From an uncultured Alphaproteobacteria bacterium (lineage in GTDB: Bacteria > Pseudomonadota > Alphaproteobacteria > Rs-D84), in assembly GCA_944389535.1 (NCBI GenBank), contig CALXMS010000001.1, positions 229,202-293,201 of the forward strand: a stretch of 64,000 bases of DNA. The letters run 5' to 3'. Within the stretch, counting starts at the first letter, position 1; each line of letters starts with the position of its first letter. The translations under genes and the position numbers were made by a program. Of this stretch, positions 1 through 8,949 are shown piece after piece. The notes under the pieces were generated by a model. The model searched no databases, was not told the DNA's origin, and worked only from the letters and a program-made list of their open reading frames with translations.

Positions 1-208
1 TCGATACTGCCATAATTGCCGGTTGAACATTTGTTGTTAAAGTAAGGTCTTCCATCGGACCGTTAAATATAATATCAGATAGTTTTTGATTCAACGCATC
101 ATCAACCTCATCAAATACGGCGCGTGCGTCAGGATTGTTTTCATATAAGTCTTTTCCCATCCCAACGGTTTGCGAACCTTGACCGGGGAAAACAAGTATA
201 GATGCCAT
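1..208 (-). CDS. fabD: Malonyl-CoA:ACP transacylase, N-terminal part (runs off window)
   Basis: Only the first 69 codons are inside the window; the gene continues past base 1. The protein opens with MASILVFPGQGSQTVGMG, and the GQGSQ loop at residues 9-13 is the N-terminal hallmark of FabD-type acyltransferases. FabD moves the malonyl group from CoA to acyl carrier protein at the start of type II fatty acid synthesis in the cytoplasm. The ATG at 206-208 is preceded by a good AAAGGAG ribosome site and a sigma70-like promoter. The catalytic GHSLG serine region lies outside the window and could not be checked. The family call is firm; an acyltransferase domain of a larger enzyme is less likely given the start. 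Confidence 0.9.
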   Translation of the reverse strand, partial: MASILVFPGQGSQTVGMGKDLYENNPDARAVFDEVDDALNQKLSDIIFNGPMEDLTLTTNVQPAIMAVS

Positions 209-232
209 ATAAACTCCTTTAAACTTGAGTTC

Positions 233-261
233 ATTATAGAATTGAAAACCCACAATCGCAA
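233..261 (-). promoter_or_regulatory. Probable sigma70-type promoter of fabD
   Basis: On the minus strand TTGCGA (256-261) is followed by a 17-nt spacer and a perfect TATAAT (233-238). The predicted start is near base 226, giving an untranslated leader of about 18 nt that contains the AAAGGAG ribosome site of fabD. Confidence 0.5.
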
Positions 262-264
262 ATA

Positions 265-837
265 TTATCTGACGGGAACTGTTTTAGATATTGTTTCGCC
301 CTTTTCATTCGTTTCTTTGCGAATAGAAAATTCACAACCACAATAATTTTGGCGATAAAAGTTAAATTCATGACCTATTTTTTGACGTAAAGCCTCATCC
401 CAGTTTATTGGAATATATTGAGTACCAAGTGCCGATGTGCCCGCACGATCAACTTGAGACTGGTCCTTGTGACGAGATACCCCAAACACAGATGTAATCG
501 CATCATAACCGCGTTCTTGGGCCCATTTTTTTGCATATTCAAATCTAAACTGAAAACATTTACTGCAACGTGAACCGCGTTCTGGTTCTGATTCCAAACC
601 TTTTATAGCGTTGCGCCATTCGTCGTGATTATATTCACCAATGGCATACTTTACGCCAAGTTTTTCACAATATTTAATTTGTTCGTAAAGTCTTTTATCA
701 TATTCAGCAGCAGGGAAAATGTTTGGGTTAAAGAATAACACTATAAAATCTTCTACGCCAGATATTGCACCTTCTGCTAGTTGTTTTATTGCGCCTGCAC
801 TGCACGGCGCGCAACAAGACATAAGAACTAACTTCAT
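265..837 (-). CDS. queH: Epoxyqueuosine reductase QueH
   Basis: This 190-residue protein matches the QueH (former DUF208) family, which reduces epoxyqueuosine to queuosine at position 34 of tRNA, the last step of queuosine synthesis, and substitutes non-homologously for QueG. The visible hallmark cysteines are CC plus C at residues 8, 9 and 12, a CxxC pair at 91 and 94 in GSRCSKC, and CGC at 166-168. In QueH these bind an iron-sulphur cluster and an additional metal. Length is typical. The start codon lies one base downstream of the stop of the Cys-rich gene at 839-1105, so the two are probably co-transcribed with metG. No other queuosine gene is in the window. Confidence 0.92.
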   Translation of the reverse strand: MKLVLMSCCAPCSAGAIKQLAEGAISGVEDFIVLFFNPNIFPAAEYDKRLYEQIKYCEKLGVKYAIGEYNHDEWRNAIKGLESEPERGSRCSKCFQFRFEYAKKWAQERGYDAITSVFGVSRHKDQSQVDRAGTSALGTQYIPINWDEALRQKIGHEFNFYRQNYCGCEFSIRKETNEKGETISKTVPVR

Positions 838-838
838 A

Positions 839-1105
839 TTATCTAGTAAATTTATAACTACGCAATCTTATTGCGCGTTTTACTACTGTTATGGCTTTGT
901 TGTAATCTTTTGTATTTATTTGTATAACGTCATATTCGTTCAAAGTAGTATTCGGTAATCTTTGTTGTATATATTCGTATACTTTGCAATTGTCCATTTG
1001 ATTGCAGTTCATAAAATTACGACATTCCACACACGTCATTCTATCTACAAATACAGTTTGGTTATCATTTGAAATAACTATGTCTATTTTTTTATTAAAT
1101 ATCAT
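839..1105 (-). CDS. Small cysteine-rich protein of unknown function
   Basis: An 88-residue protein that I do not recognise. It carries four cysteines in the pattern C25-x2-C28-x5-C34-x5-C40 (TCVECRNFMNCNQMDNC), consistent with zinc or iron-sulphur binding, followed by a basic C terminus. There is no signal peptide or membrane segment. It sits between metG (10-base gap) and queH (one-base gap) on the same strand, so it probably belongs to the same transcript. An accessory role in tRNA modification is possible from context alone. The compact spacing and clean frame support a real gene. Confidence 0.6.
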   Translation of the reverse strand: MIFNKKIDIVISNDNQTVFVDRMTCVECRNFMNCNQMDNCKVYEYIQQRLPNTTLNEYDVIQINTKDYNKAITVVKRAIRLRSYKFTR

Positions 1106-1115
1106 TTTTTACCTT

Positions 1116-3113
1116 TTATATAACTTTACCTATTTGTACATCTGGGTCTAATTCCACTATATCATTAGAATTTTCACCCTGCCCCAATTCAGCAGCACTG
1201 CACATCATACCATAAGATTCTATACTTGCAACTGTTCTTTGCATTATAGGTTTTTTCGCCCCGGGTAATACACAACCTATGGGAGCAAGTACCCCAATCA
1301 GACCTATACGAACATTTGGTGCGCCACATACAATTTGTAATTCATGATTTGTACCGTCATCAACCGTTAAAATATGCAGATTTTCTTGGGTTGGATGACT
1401 TTTTATTGCGACGATTTTTGCAGCAATTGGTTTTGGTGCGTCATCCAACTTTGGCACGTACTTTTCTTTCAGCGCTGCAATGGTTTCTTCATCTATACGT
1501 GTGAACAAGTTTTCTGGAACAGTAAATTCGGTACCGTCCGCTATACGTGACGTATAAGTTTCTGGCCATGACAGGTTTAAATCTGCGCTAAAGATTTTTC
1601 TGATTTTTTCTGCGGTGTCTGGAATAAAAGGAGCAGATGCACGTGCATATAAATCTATCAGTTGAAAGCATTGATTTAATACAGCACCGGCCGCATCTGT
1701 TTTACCGCCTTTAACCAATGCCCATGGTTCTTTAATGGTCATAAATTCATTACCAAGTGCGTATAAAGAACGCAACGCAACAACGGCTGCACGGAATTCA
1801 CAAGCATCCAACGCAGTTGTCAGTTCAGATAACTTTTCGTTAATCTGTGTGATTAAATTATCATCAGCAGAACCTGCCTTTGGAACCTGCAAACCAAAGT
1901 TTTTTTCTGTCAGTTTGCAAACGCGTGAAACAAAGTTCCCCAACATACCGTTTAGGTCTTTATTTACGATATCGGCAAAGCGAGAGAAGGTAAAGTCGGT
2001 ATCGTCTGTTTCTGGTGCAGATGCGATCAAAGCGTAGCGCCATGCATCTGCAGGTGCAATTTCAATAGCCTGGTCTAAAAACACACCACGATTTTCAGAC
2101 TTAGAGAACTTTCCACCTTCAAAGTTTAAGAAATTCATAGCCTTTAATTGATCAACCGTTTTCCAGTTGTCTTGCAGTGCTAATTGTTGTTCAGGGAATA
2201 ACACAGCATGGAATTTCACGTTATCTTTTCCCATAAACTGTGCATAATGTGTTTTTGGGTTTTTCCACCAAGATTCCCAATCTTTATTTGCCGCCTGTGA
2301 AATAGAAACGTAACCCCATGGTGCATCAAACCAAACATAGAAAACTTTATTTTCATACCCTGGTTTGTTTACAGGAATACCCCAAGACAAATCACGGGTA
2401 ATGGAATAATCTTGTAAACATGCTTTTGCCCACCCTTGCGCAATATTTATTGCCGTCTTTGACCAATCTTTCGAGTTGTTTGCCAACCAGTCTTCCCATA
2501 ATTGTTGAGCTTTTGATGCCAAAAAGAACAAGTTTTTTGTCGGTCTCATTTCAATATTAGTACTACCAGAAATGGTACTGCGTGGGTTTAGTAATTCTGT
2601 TGCTTCATAAGTTGCACTGCACTTATCACATTGGTCACCACGGGCTTTTTCATAACCGCACTTTGGACATGTTCCAACCAACTGACGGTCCGCTAAGAAC
2701 ATATTGTCATCAACTGAAAAAGGCTGTAATGTTTCGCGTTCTTCAATCAAACCCTGTTCATCAAGACGGGTGAATAAATCTTGAACCAATTTTTCTTGTA
2801 ATTTTGTATGCGTACGTCCATAAAGGTCAAATGACATATTAAAGTCTTTTACAGCGCGTAGATGCTTTTCATAATATTTAGTTGAATAATCAAAAGGTTT
2901 CATGTTTTCCTTCATTGCGCCGACGACAACAGGGGTACCATGCTCATCAGCACCACAAACATACAAAACGTCACGTCCGCATGCACGGCAGAAACGGGCG
3001 TAAATGTCAGAAGGTAACCAACATCCGATTAAATGACCTAGGTGTAATTCACCGTTTACGTAGGGCAATGCGGATGTTATTAAATATTTTTGTTTTTTGT
3101 CGTTGTTTGTCAT
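1116..3113 (-). CDS. metG: Methionyl-tRNA synthetase with C-terminal tRNA-binding domain
   Basis: This 665-residue class I synthetase charges tRNA-Met with methionine in the cytoplasm. The HIGH-type motif appears as HLGH at residues 24-27, and the KMSKS-type loop as KFSKS in GGKFSKSENRG around residue 330. A zinc knuckle of two CxxC pairs (CPKCGY, then CDKC) follows around residues 145-170, as in the E. coli-type enzyme. The last ~100 residues form an EMAPII/Trbp111-like OB fold (ICGAP-type motif read as VCGAPNVRIG; MMCSAAELG), which strengthens tRNA binding. An AAAGG ribosome site precedes the ATG. The gene lies downstream of tRNA-Val(GAC). Confidence 0.97.
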   Translation of the reverse strand: MTNNDKKQKYLITSALPYVNGELHLGHLIGCWLPSDIYARFCRACGRDVLYVCGADEHGTPVVVGAMKENMKPFDYSTKYYEKHLRAVKDFNMSFDLYGRTHTKLQEKLVQDLFTRLDEQGLIEERETLQPFSVDDNMFLADRQLVGTCPKCGYEKARGDQCDKCSATYEATELLNPRSTISGSTNIEMRPTKNLFFLASKAQQLWEDWLANNSKDWSKTAINIAQGWAKACLQDYSITRDLSWGIPVNKPGYENKVFYVWFDAPWGYVSISQAANKDWESWWKNPKTHYAQFMGKDNVKFHAVLFPEQQLALQDNWKTVDQLKAMNFLNFEGGKFSKSENRGVFLDQAIEIAPADAWRYALIASAPETDDTDFTFSRFADIVNKDLNGMLGNFVSRVCKLTEKNFGLQVPKAGSADDNLITQINEKLSELTTALDACEFRAAVVALRSLYALGNEFMTIKEPWALVKGGKTDAAGAVLNQCFQLIDLYARASAPFIPDTAEKIRKIFSADLNLSWPETYTSRIADGTEFTVPENLFTRIDEETIAALKEKYVPKLDDAPKPIAAKIVAIKSHPTQENLHILTVDDGTNHELQIVCGAPNVRIGLIGVLAPIGCVLPGAKKPIMQRTVASIESYGMMCSAAELGQGENSNDIVELDPDVQIGKVI

Positions 3114-3140
3114 TTGTTAACCTTTTAATTAAATAATATA

Positions 3141-3157
3141 GGCGCCCAACGGGCGCC
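3141..3157 (-). terminator. Hairpin between tRNA-Val(GAC) and metG
   Basis: A perfect 7-bp GC-rich stem GGCGCCC/GGGCGCC with an AAC loop. On the minus strand it follows the tRNA gene and is followed by TATATTATTT, a weak U-rich tail. It could end the tRNA transcript or act as a 3' processing barrier; the tail is poor for a strong intrinsic terminator. Confidence 0.4.
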
Positions 3158-3232
3158 CAATGAATCCCGTCAGAGTTTTTTATTAAAATTAATTGTACAT
3201 TCGCATAATTTTTATTTCCGTTTTTTCTTAAC

Positions 3233-3309
3233 TGGTGGGTGGTATTGGACTCGAACCAACGACCTTTACGATGTCAACGTAACGCTCTAACCAACTGAGC
3301 TAACCACCC
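3233..3309 (-). tRNA. tRNA-Val(GAC)
   Basis: The minus strand folds as a full cloverleaf: acceptor GGGTGGT/ACCACCC, D stem GCTC/GAGC, anticodon stem TTACG/CGTAA and T stem GTTGG/CCAAT with loop TTCGAGT. The anticodon loop TTGACAT gives GAC, reading valine codons GUC and GUU. The 3' CCA is encoded. Length is 77 nt. Confidence 0.96.
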
Positions 3310-3384
3310 AAAACTTTACGGATTATATCAAAGATATTCATGATTGCAATATTAAAGTAAAAGAAAACTAGTCTGTTTCCCCTA

Positions 3385-3412
3385 AAATAAAACCGTACAT
3401 GGCGTACGGTTT
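3385..3412 (-). terminator. Intrinsic terminator of accBC
   Basis: AAACCGTAC (3390-3398), loop ATGGC and GTACGGTTT (3404-3412) form a 9-bp stem. On the minus strand it overlaps the accC stop codon and is followed by a T-rich TTATTTTAG tail. Confidence 0.75.
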
Positions 3413-4827
3413 TATTTTTTTGTGTTTTTTTTCTTCTTTTCAGTTTTTTTAGGTGTATCTTCTTTATGTTCTTTTTTTTCTTGTTCAGATTTTAAATACG
3501 TTTCCAACCAATGATTGTCAAAATTTAAGGTTTTTACGTCACGATTGTTCAATAAACGTTGTTGTAAAGGTATAGTTGTTTTTATACCTTCAATAACGAA
3601 TTCATCTAATGCACGGGTAGCGCGCATAAGACACGCAGGTCTGTTTGGGGCGTGCACAATTAGTTTTGCAATCATAGAATCGTACGTAGGCGGAATTGTA
3701 TAACCTGTGTATACTGCGCTGTCCACGCGAACGCCCATACCACCAGATGGTGCGTATAAAGTTATTTTACCAGGATTCGGTATAAATGTTTCTGGATCTT
3801 CTGCATTTATACGAAATTCTATTGCATGCCCATGTGGTATAACGTTAGATTGAGTATAACCCAACTTTTCGCCGGCAGCGATACGAATCTGTTCGCGTAC
3901 CAAATCAACACCGTATACCATTTCCGTTACAGGGTGTTCTACCTGTAATCTGGTATTCATTTCTAGGAAATAGAACTTACCGTCTTCAAACATAAATTCG
4001 AAGGTTCCTGCATTTACATAACCCATTTTTTTCGCAGCAGTTTTACATATTTCTATCATGTCATCGCGCTGTTTCTGGGTCAATATAGCTGCCGGACATT
4101 CTTCCATAACTTTTTGATTTTTACGTTGTAAAGAACAGTCGCGTTCCCCGAAAATAACGACGTTACCATGTGTGTCACCCAATACTTGAAATTCTATGTG
4201 TCGTGGGCGCATAAGCAATTTTTCCATATAAAGGGTATCGTCACCAAAGCCGGATTTCGCTTCGTTTTTTGTCATTTGAAACGCTTCAGGCATTTGGTCC
4301 GGAGACATAACCGGACGAATTCCACGACCACCCCCACCGGCTGCGGCTTTTAGCATAACTGGATAACCGATTTTTTCTGCCCAATCTAACGCTTCTTCCA
4401 AAGAATTTACCGCCCCTTCTGAACCAGGAACCACGGGTAATCCGCACTTTATAGCGGTTTGTTTTGCGTTTACCTTGTCCCCCATCTTTTCTATCATTGC
4501 GGCAGACGGCCCAATCCAAATAAGCCCATGTTGTTCAACTTTTTGTGCAAAATCTGCTCGTTCTGATAAAAAACCATATCCAGGATGAATCGCATCCGCG
4601 TTTGTCAGCAGCGCAGCCGTTAAAATGGCCGATTCATTTAAATATGAATCCTTAGACGGACCTGGACCAATACAAACGGATTCATCCGCCAGTTGCACGT
4701 GCATAGCGTTTCTATCAACTGTTGAATAAACGGCCACAGTACGAATGCCCATATCACGACATGCACGAATTATACGCAGTGCAATTTCACCACGGTTTGC
4801 TATTAAAACTTTTTTTATCTGTGACAT
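3412..4827 (-). CDS. accC: Acetyl-CoA carboxylase biotin carboxylase subunit
   Basis: AccC carboxylates the biotin on BCCP using ATP and bicarbonate, the first half of malonyl-CoA synthesis. Visible marks are the N-terminal KVLIANRGEIALRIIRA signature, the glycine-rich ATP-grasp loop KAAAGGGGRGIR, and EMNTRLQVEHPVTE with its catalytic Arg and Glu. The catalytic core ends near residue 446, as usual. It is followed by a highly lysine-rich tail of about 24 residues (ending KKTEKKKKNTKK), which the E. coli enzyme lacks. The start is 7 bases downstream of the accB stop, so accB and accC form one operon ended by the hairpin overlapping the accC stop. Confidence 0.96.
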   Translation of the reverse strand: MSQIKKVLIANRGEIALRIIRACRDMGIRTVAVYSTVDRNAMHVQLADESVCIGPGPSKDSYLNESAILTAALLTNADAIHPGYGFLSERADFAQKVEQHGLIWIGPSAAMIEKMGDKVNAKQTAIKCGLPVVPGSEGAVNSLEEALDWAEKIGYPVMLKAAAGGGGRGIRPVMSPDQMPEAFQMTKNEAKSGFGDDTLYMEKLLMRPRHIEFQVLGDTHGNVVIFGERDCSLQRKNQKVMEECPAAILTQKQRDDMIEICKTAAKKMGYVNAGTFEFMFEDGKFYFLEMNTRLQVEHPVTEMVYGVDLVREQIRIAAGEKLGYTQSNVIPHGHAIEFRINAEDPETFIPNPGKITLYAPSGGMGVRVDSAVYTGYTIPPTYDSMIAKLIVHAPNRPACLMRATRALDEFVIEGIKTTIPLQQRLLNNRDVKTLNFDNHWLETYLKSEQEKKEHKEDTPKKTEKKKKNTKK

Positions 4828-4834
4828 TTTTCAA

Positions 4835-5290
4835 TTATTCAATAACAATTATTGGTTGATCAAATTCAACGGCTTGACCGTCAGAAACTAAAATTTCTTT
4901 TACTATTCCGTCTTTGTCAGATTTTATCGGATTAAATGTTTTCATCGCTTCAATTAGTGCGACGGTATCACCGGTTTTTATTTGCGCACCAACGCTAGTA
5001 AATGGTTTTGCCCCTGGCTCTGGTGCAAGATATGCAACACCAACCATCGGGGACTTTAACGCGTAACCGTTTATCGCAGTTTCTGTATCTGCAGGTTCGC
5101 TGTTTGTGTTCTTTGATTCTGACGCCACAGGAAAATTCGGCATGGCAACAGCAGTTGTACCCTGTTGTTTAGATAAATGAATGTGTTTGCGATATACGCC
5201 AAATAAAAACTGACGTTCTAAATCTAATTCTGTAATACCCATTTCGTCCATGATTTTTGACATAGATTCAACGGTTGCTCTAAAAGACAT
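4835..5290 (-). CDS. accB: Biotin carboxyl carrier protein of acetyl-CoA carboxylase
   Basis: A 151-residue BCCP carrying the biotin that shuttles CO2 between AccC and the AccAD transferase. The biotinyl domain occupies the C-terminal half; the acceptor lysine is K117 in EAMKTFNPIKS. This departs from the usual EAMKMMN, but keeps the AMK core. The middle holds a polar, Asn/Ser/Glu-rich linker (about residues 50-75) joining the N-terminal region to the biotinyl domain. An AAAGGA ribosome site precedes the ATG. It is the first gene of the accB-accC pair. Confidence 0.95.
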   Translation of the reverse strand: MSFRATVESMSKIMDEMGITELDLERQFLFGVYRKHIHLSKQQGTTAVAMPNFPVASESKNTNSEPADTETAINGYALKSPMVGVAYLAPEPGAKPFTSVGAQIKTGDTVALIEAMKTFNPIKSDKDGIVKEILVSDGQAVEFDQPIIVIE

Positions 5291-5376
5291 TTTTTAATCC
5301 TTTATATATAATCTTATATGAGTTCTTTAACTTTTCCTCAATGTGCCCAAAAATTTTACCACAATCACATCAGTTG

Positions 5377-5631
5377 TCAAGGGACAGGGTCATAACCAAA
5401 GCCACCACCTGGTCGACAGCGCATTATTCTGCGTAATCCAAGCCCCATACCGCGAAGTATTCCGTGCTTCTCTATTGCTTGGGCTGTATATTCGCTACAG
5501 GTAGGTATAAATCTGCACGCTGCCCGTCCGCCTGTGAATGGTGATATGCAAGTTTGGTACAATCTAACCAATTTTAATGCGGCAATTTTTAAAAATGATG
5601 AAAAAAAGTTAGTCTTTTTTGGGGTTATCAT
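5377..5631 (-). CDS. yidD: Membrane protein insertion efficiency factor YidD
   Basis: This 84-residue protein matches YidD, a small basic peripheral membrane protein that aids YidC-dependent insertion. Family signatures are [30 protein letters not shown] and the C-terminal [13 protein letters not shown]. Its start lies inside the 3' end of rnpA (23-base overlap), the standard rnpA-yidD arrangement, so translation is probably coupled. The usual next gene, yidC, is absent: accB follows instead after a gap of 86 bases. Confidence 0.92.
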   Translation of the reverse strand: MITPKKTNFFSSFLKIAALKLVRLYQTCISPFTGGRAACRFIPTCSEYTAQAIEKHGILRGMGLGLRRIMRCRPGGGFGYDPVP

Positions 5632-5959
5632 GTAGTTTCTTTATATAATTTAAAGCCTTACGTATGGCTGTTCGACCTTCTGTTCTTGTTGCTTTTAAAA
5701 TTGCTTTACGAGCAATGAATATATAATCTAGATCTTCTGTCATGTATTTCTCGTTAAAAGCAATCCAGTCACGAAGCAGGCGTTTTGCCCGATTTCTGTC
5801 TACGGCAAGTTTAAATACTTTTTTTGTAACAACCAGACCATATTGTGGGTCATTTTGAAAACGTATCGGACAAGCCCGTACAAAAAAAAGAGAACAACGA
5901 GCGTTTAAGTCGTTTTCTTCGATTATAAAATTACGATGTTTTTTAATTGTCGTCCTCAT
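5609..5959 (-). CDS. rnpA: Ribonuclease P protein component
   Basis: RnpA is the basic protein cofactor of RNase P, which trims the 5' leader of pre-tRNAs. The diagnostic motif is [13 protein letters not shown], the RNR helix that contacts the RNA; VTKKVFK matches the preceding strand. I place the start at ATG 5957-5959 ([10 protein letters not shown]), giving 116 residues, a normal length. A longer in-frame start at 6007 would add a hydrophobic stretch not expected in RnpA and would crowd the mreB promoter region. No rpmH lies upstream, unlike the common rpmH-rnpA order; instead mreB diverges. No ribosome site is evident before the chosen ATG. Confidence 0.9.
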   Translation of the reverse strand: MRTTIKKHRNFIIEENDLNARCSLFFVRACPIRFQNDPQYGLVVTKKVFKLAVDRNRAKRLLRDWIAFNEKYMTEDLDYIFIARKAILKATRTEGRTAIRKALNYIKKLHDNPKKD

Positions 5960-6025
5960 AACTTGATATATAATATCACAATATGTTAATAAGCAAATAA
6001 AAAACATAAAAATATGTAAGGTTAC

Positions 6026-7132
<1,107 letters not shown>

Positions 7133-7133
<1 letters not shown>

Positions 7134-7160
7134 AAAAACCGGTTTAAAAACCGGTTTTTT
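7133..7160. terminator. Bidirectional terminator between mreB and sspB
   Basis: AAAAAACCGG (7133-7142), an A/T loop, CCGGTTTTTT (7151-7160). T-runs on both strands serve the converging mreB and sspB transcripts. Confidence 0.8.
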
Positions 7161-7623
7161 ATTGATTTTTTTTCTTTCTAAATTCGTCCAAAGATACAAT
7201 GCGTCCGGCATCTGGTATACTGCCTGGTTTTTCATCCAACGGTAATTCCATGTCATTATCTGCAGCGGCAGCGCCCTTTGGATGAAAGGACAGCATAAAA
7301 TCAACAGAAGGGTCTTTGAATTCAACCAGCGCAGAAAACGGGACACGAATAAAAAATGGTCTGCCATCAAAAGTCAGCTGAACGCCAAATTCTTTATCTG
7401 AAACATGAAGGTTATTATAAGAGTATTGTAATACAATTGTCATTATGTCTGGATAACGGATGCGCAGAAAATCCGGCAGGACAACACCAGCAGCGCGGGT
7501 TTTGAAAGTAATATAAAAATGTGCACCGTCCCCCAAACCATTAACCTGTGCCTGTATAAGAGCCTCTTTTACAACGGATTTCAAGGCGTTATCTAATAAT
7601 GTTTGATAATCAATTTTATTCAT
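7159..7623 (-). CDS. sspB: ClpXP adaptor SspB, alphaproteobacterial type
   Basis: SspB delivers ssrA-tagged and some other substrates to the ClpXP protease. The fold region is recognisable from HFYITFKTRAAGVVLPDFL, the strands YPDIMTIVLQ, RPFFIRVPF and the block FKDPSVDFMLSF, all characteristic of the alphaproteobacterial SspB family. The C-terminal tail after an acidic linker (GRIVSLDEFRKKK) resembles the short ClpX-binding tail. I choose ATG 7623 (154 residues), which has a CAGGAAA ribosome site; a start 18 bases upstream lacks one. It overlaps the 3' end of recF by 8 bases, so both are likely translated from one message. Confidence 0.88.
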   Translation of the reverse strand: MNKIDYQTLLDNALKSVVKEALIQAQVNGLGDGAHFYITFKTRAAGVVLPDFLRIRYPDIMTIVLQYSYNNLHVSDKEFGVQLTFDGRPFFIRVPFSALVEFKDPSVDFMLSFHPKGAAAADNDMELPLDEKPGSIPDAGRIVSLDEFRKKKNQ

Positions 7624-8707
7624 TTTTATTTCCTGCAACAACTATATTACTTATTTCACCATTCTTGCAAGTGACAAATATTGCATCTGGTATTTCTAAG
7701 AAAACGTCCGCATCTAATCCCGTTGCCCAGACTTGCGCATCTGTTTTTCCTAATTCGCTGAACAAGCGCTTTCTGGAATCTTTGTCCAGATGTGCTGCGG
7801 CTTCGTCCAGTAATATTATTGGTCTGCGGTTGGTTTTCGCGTGTATAAGTTTTGCGTGAGCAAGAATTAAATCTAGTAAAACTGTTTTTTGTTGTCCCGT
7901 GCTTGTAAGTGACGCCGGTAAATTTAAAATTTTATTAAAAACACCGAAATCTGATTTGTGAGGCCCGTCTAATATCATTTTATCGCCGATTAATTCTCGG
8001 TTATTTTGCAAATATAATAGATAGTTTCTTTCAGTTTCACTTATTGTGGTTCCGTCTATTATCTGCTTTTCAATTTCACCGGATACTGTTACAGCACAAT
8101 CGTTTAAAAAATAATTTAATTCGCCGGCGTATTGGATTCTAGATGCGGCAATTGCAACTGCTGTTCCTGCAATTTGTTCGTCTAAGGCGTTTAACCATTT
8201 CGAATCGTTGCCGTTTTTAATTGCGAAGGCTCTTTCAGATAATAACTTGGAAAGCTTTACCACCCGGCCCCCATGCAACGGATCAAAACTGGATATAAGT
8301 CTATCAAAAAAAGCCCTACGTTCTACGGCGCTGTCTACGAATAATCTATCTTCACGGGGGGTAAACCATATCATACGAAGTTTTCCGTTTAAATCGCTAA
8401 GCGTTGCGGCATCACCGTCAATACGAACCCGACGGTTGTTATCATTGTGCATAAAATATACGTTTATTTCGCTGTCGTCATTTAATTCTGCCGTAACAGA
8501 AAAACCGCCGTCACCATTGAATTTAGCAATGTCTGTCATGGGGGCACTACGTAAACCTCGATCACCCGATAGCATTGATATAGCTTCTAGTATTGCAGTT
8601 TTACCTGCACCGTTTGGCCCAGTTATTATAATATTATGGTGTCCGTAGGTTCGGACTCTACAGGACGCATGATTTCGAAAATTATAAAGAGTGATTTTTT
8701 CTATCAT
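7616..8707 (-). CDS. recF: DNA replication and repair protein RecF
   Basis: RecF is an SMC-like ATPase that with RecO and RecR loads RecA at gaps. The Walker A loop is GPNGAGKT at residues 30-37 after the N-terminal strand MIEKITLYNFRNH. The signature STGQQKTVLLDLILAHA and the Walker B LLDEAAAHLD come near the C terminus. The start at ATG 8707 gives 363 residues, normal for RecF; extending upstream would run into tRNA-Cys and its terminator. A TTGTAA-17-TATTAT promoter ends only 6 nt before this ATG, so the mRNA may be leaderless. recF is not next to dnaN or gyrB here; sspB follows. Confidence 0.94.
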   Translation of the reverse strand: MIEKITLYNFRNHASCRVRTYGHHNIIITGPNGAGKTAILEAISMLSGDRGLRSAPMTDIAKFNGDGGFSVTAELNDDSEINVYFMHNDNNRRVRIDGDAATLSDLNGKLRMIWFTPREDRLFVDSAVERRAFFDRLISSFDPLHGGRVVKLSKLLSERAFAIKNGNDSKWLNALDEQIAGTAVAIAASRIQYAGELNYFLNDCAVTVSGEIEKQIIDGTTISETERNYLLYLQNNRELIGDKMILDGPHKSDFGVFNKILNLPASLTSTGQQKTVLLDLILAHAKLIHAKTNRRPIILLDEAAAHLDKDSRKRLFSELGKTDAQVWATGLDADVFLEIPDAIFVTCKNGEISNIVVAGNKNE

Positions 8708-8713
8708 AGTCCG

Positions 8714-8742
8714 ATAATACAACGTTTGTATAAGAATTACAA
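8714..8742 (-). promoter_or_regulatory. recF promoter abutting the start codon
   Basis: On the minus strand TTGTAA (8737-8742), spacer of 17 nt, TATTAT (8714-8719), then 6 nt (CGGACT) and the recF ATG. Transcription would begin at or next to the A of ATG. No Shine-Dalgarno sequence is possible in this space. Confidence 0.6.
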
Positions 8743-8747
8743 CGTTC

Positions 8748-8773
8748 AAAACAAAACGCCCATTCATTGGGCG
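8748..8773 (-). terminator. Terminator of tRNA-Cys
   Basis: CGCCCA (8757-8762), loop, TGGGCG (8768-8773). On the minus strand it follows the tRNA gene and is followed by TTTTGTTTTG. Confidence 0.75.
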
Positions 8774-8781
8774 TATGATTT

Positions 8782-8855
8782 TGGAGGCCTGGGTCGGAAT
8801 CGAACCGGCATACAAGGATTTGCAGTCCTCTGCATAACCACTCTGCCACCAGGCC
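8782..8855 (-). tRNA. tRNA-Cys(GCA)
   Basis: Minus-strand cloverleaf with acceptor GGCCTGG/CCAGGCC, anticodon loop CTGCAAA (anticodon GCA), T loop TTCGATT, and an encoded CCA. The discriminator base is U73, the identity element for cysteine. Length 74 nt. Confidence 0.96.
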
Positions 8856-8889
8856 ATTAATTTGTGTTGTTATACTAAGCAAAAAAAAA

Positions 8890-8917
8890 TTGTAATTCAA
8901 CAGAAAAATTGTATTAT
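8890..8917 (+). promoter_or_regulatory. Probable promoter of the efflux operon
   Basis: TTGTAA (8890-8895), 16-nt spacer, TATTAT (8912-8917). The predicted start near 8924 precedes the AGGAG ribosome site (8932-8936) of the TolC-like gene. Confidence 0.45.
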
Positions 8918-8949
8918 GTAATATATTTGTTAGGAGAAAAGAGAGTTTG

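Noticed and set aside
8708..8857. Upstream in-frame extension of recF by 50 codons
   Set aside because: It would run through the recF promoter, the tRNA-Cys terminator and the tRNA itself; RecF homology begins at MIEKITLYNF.
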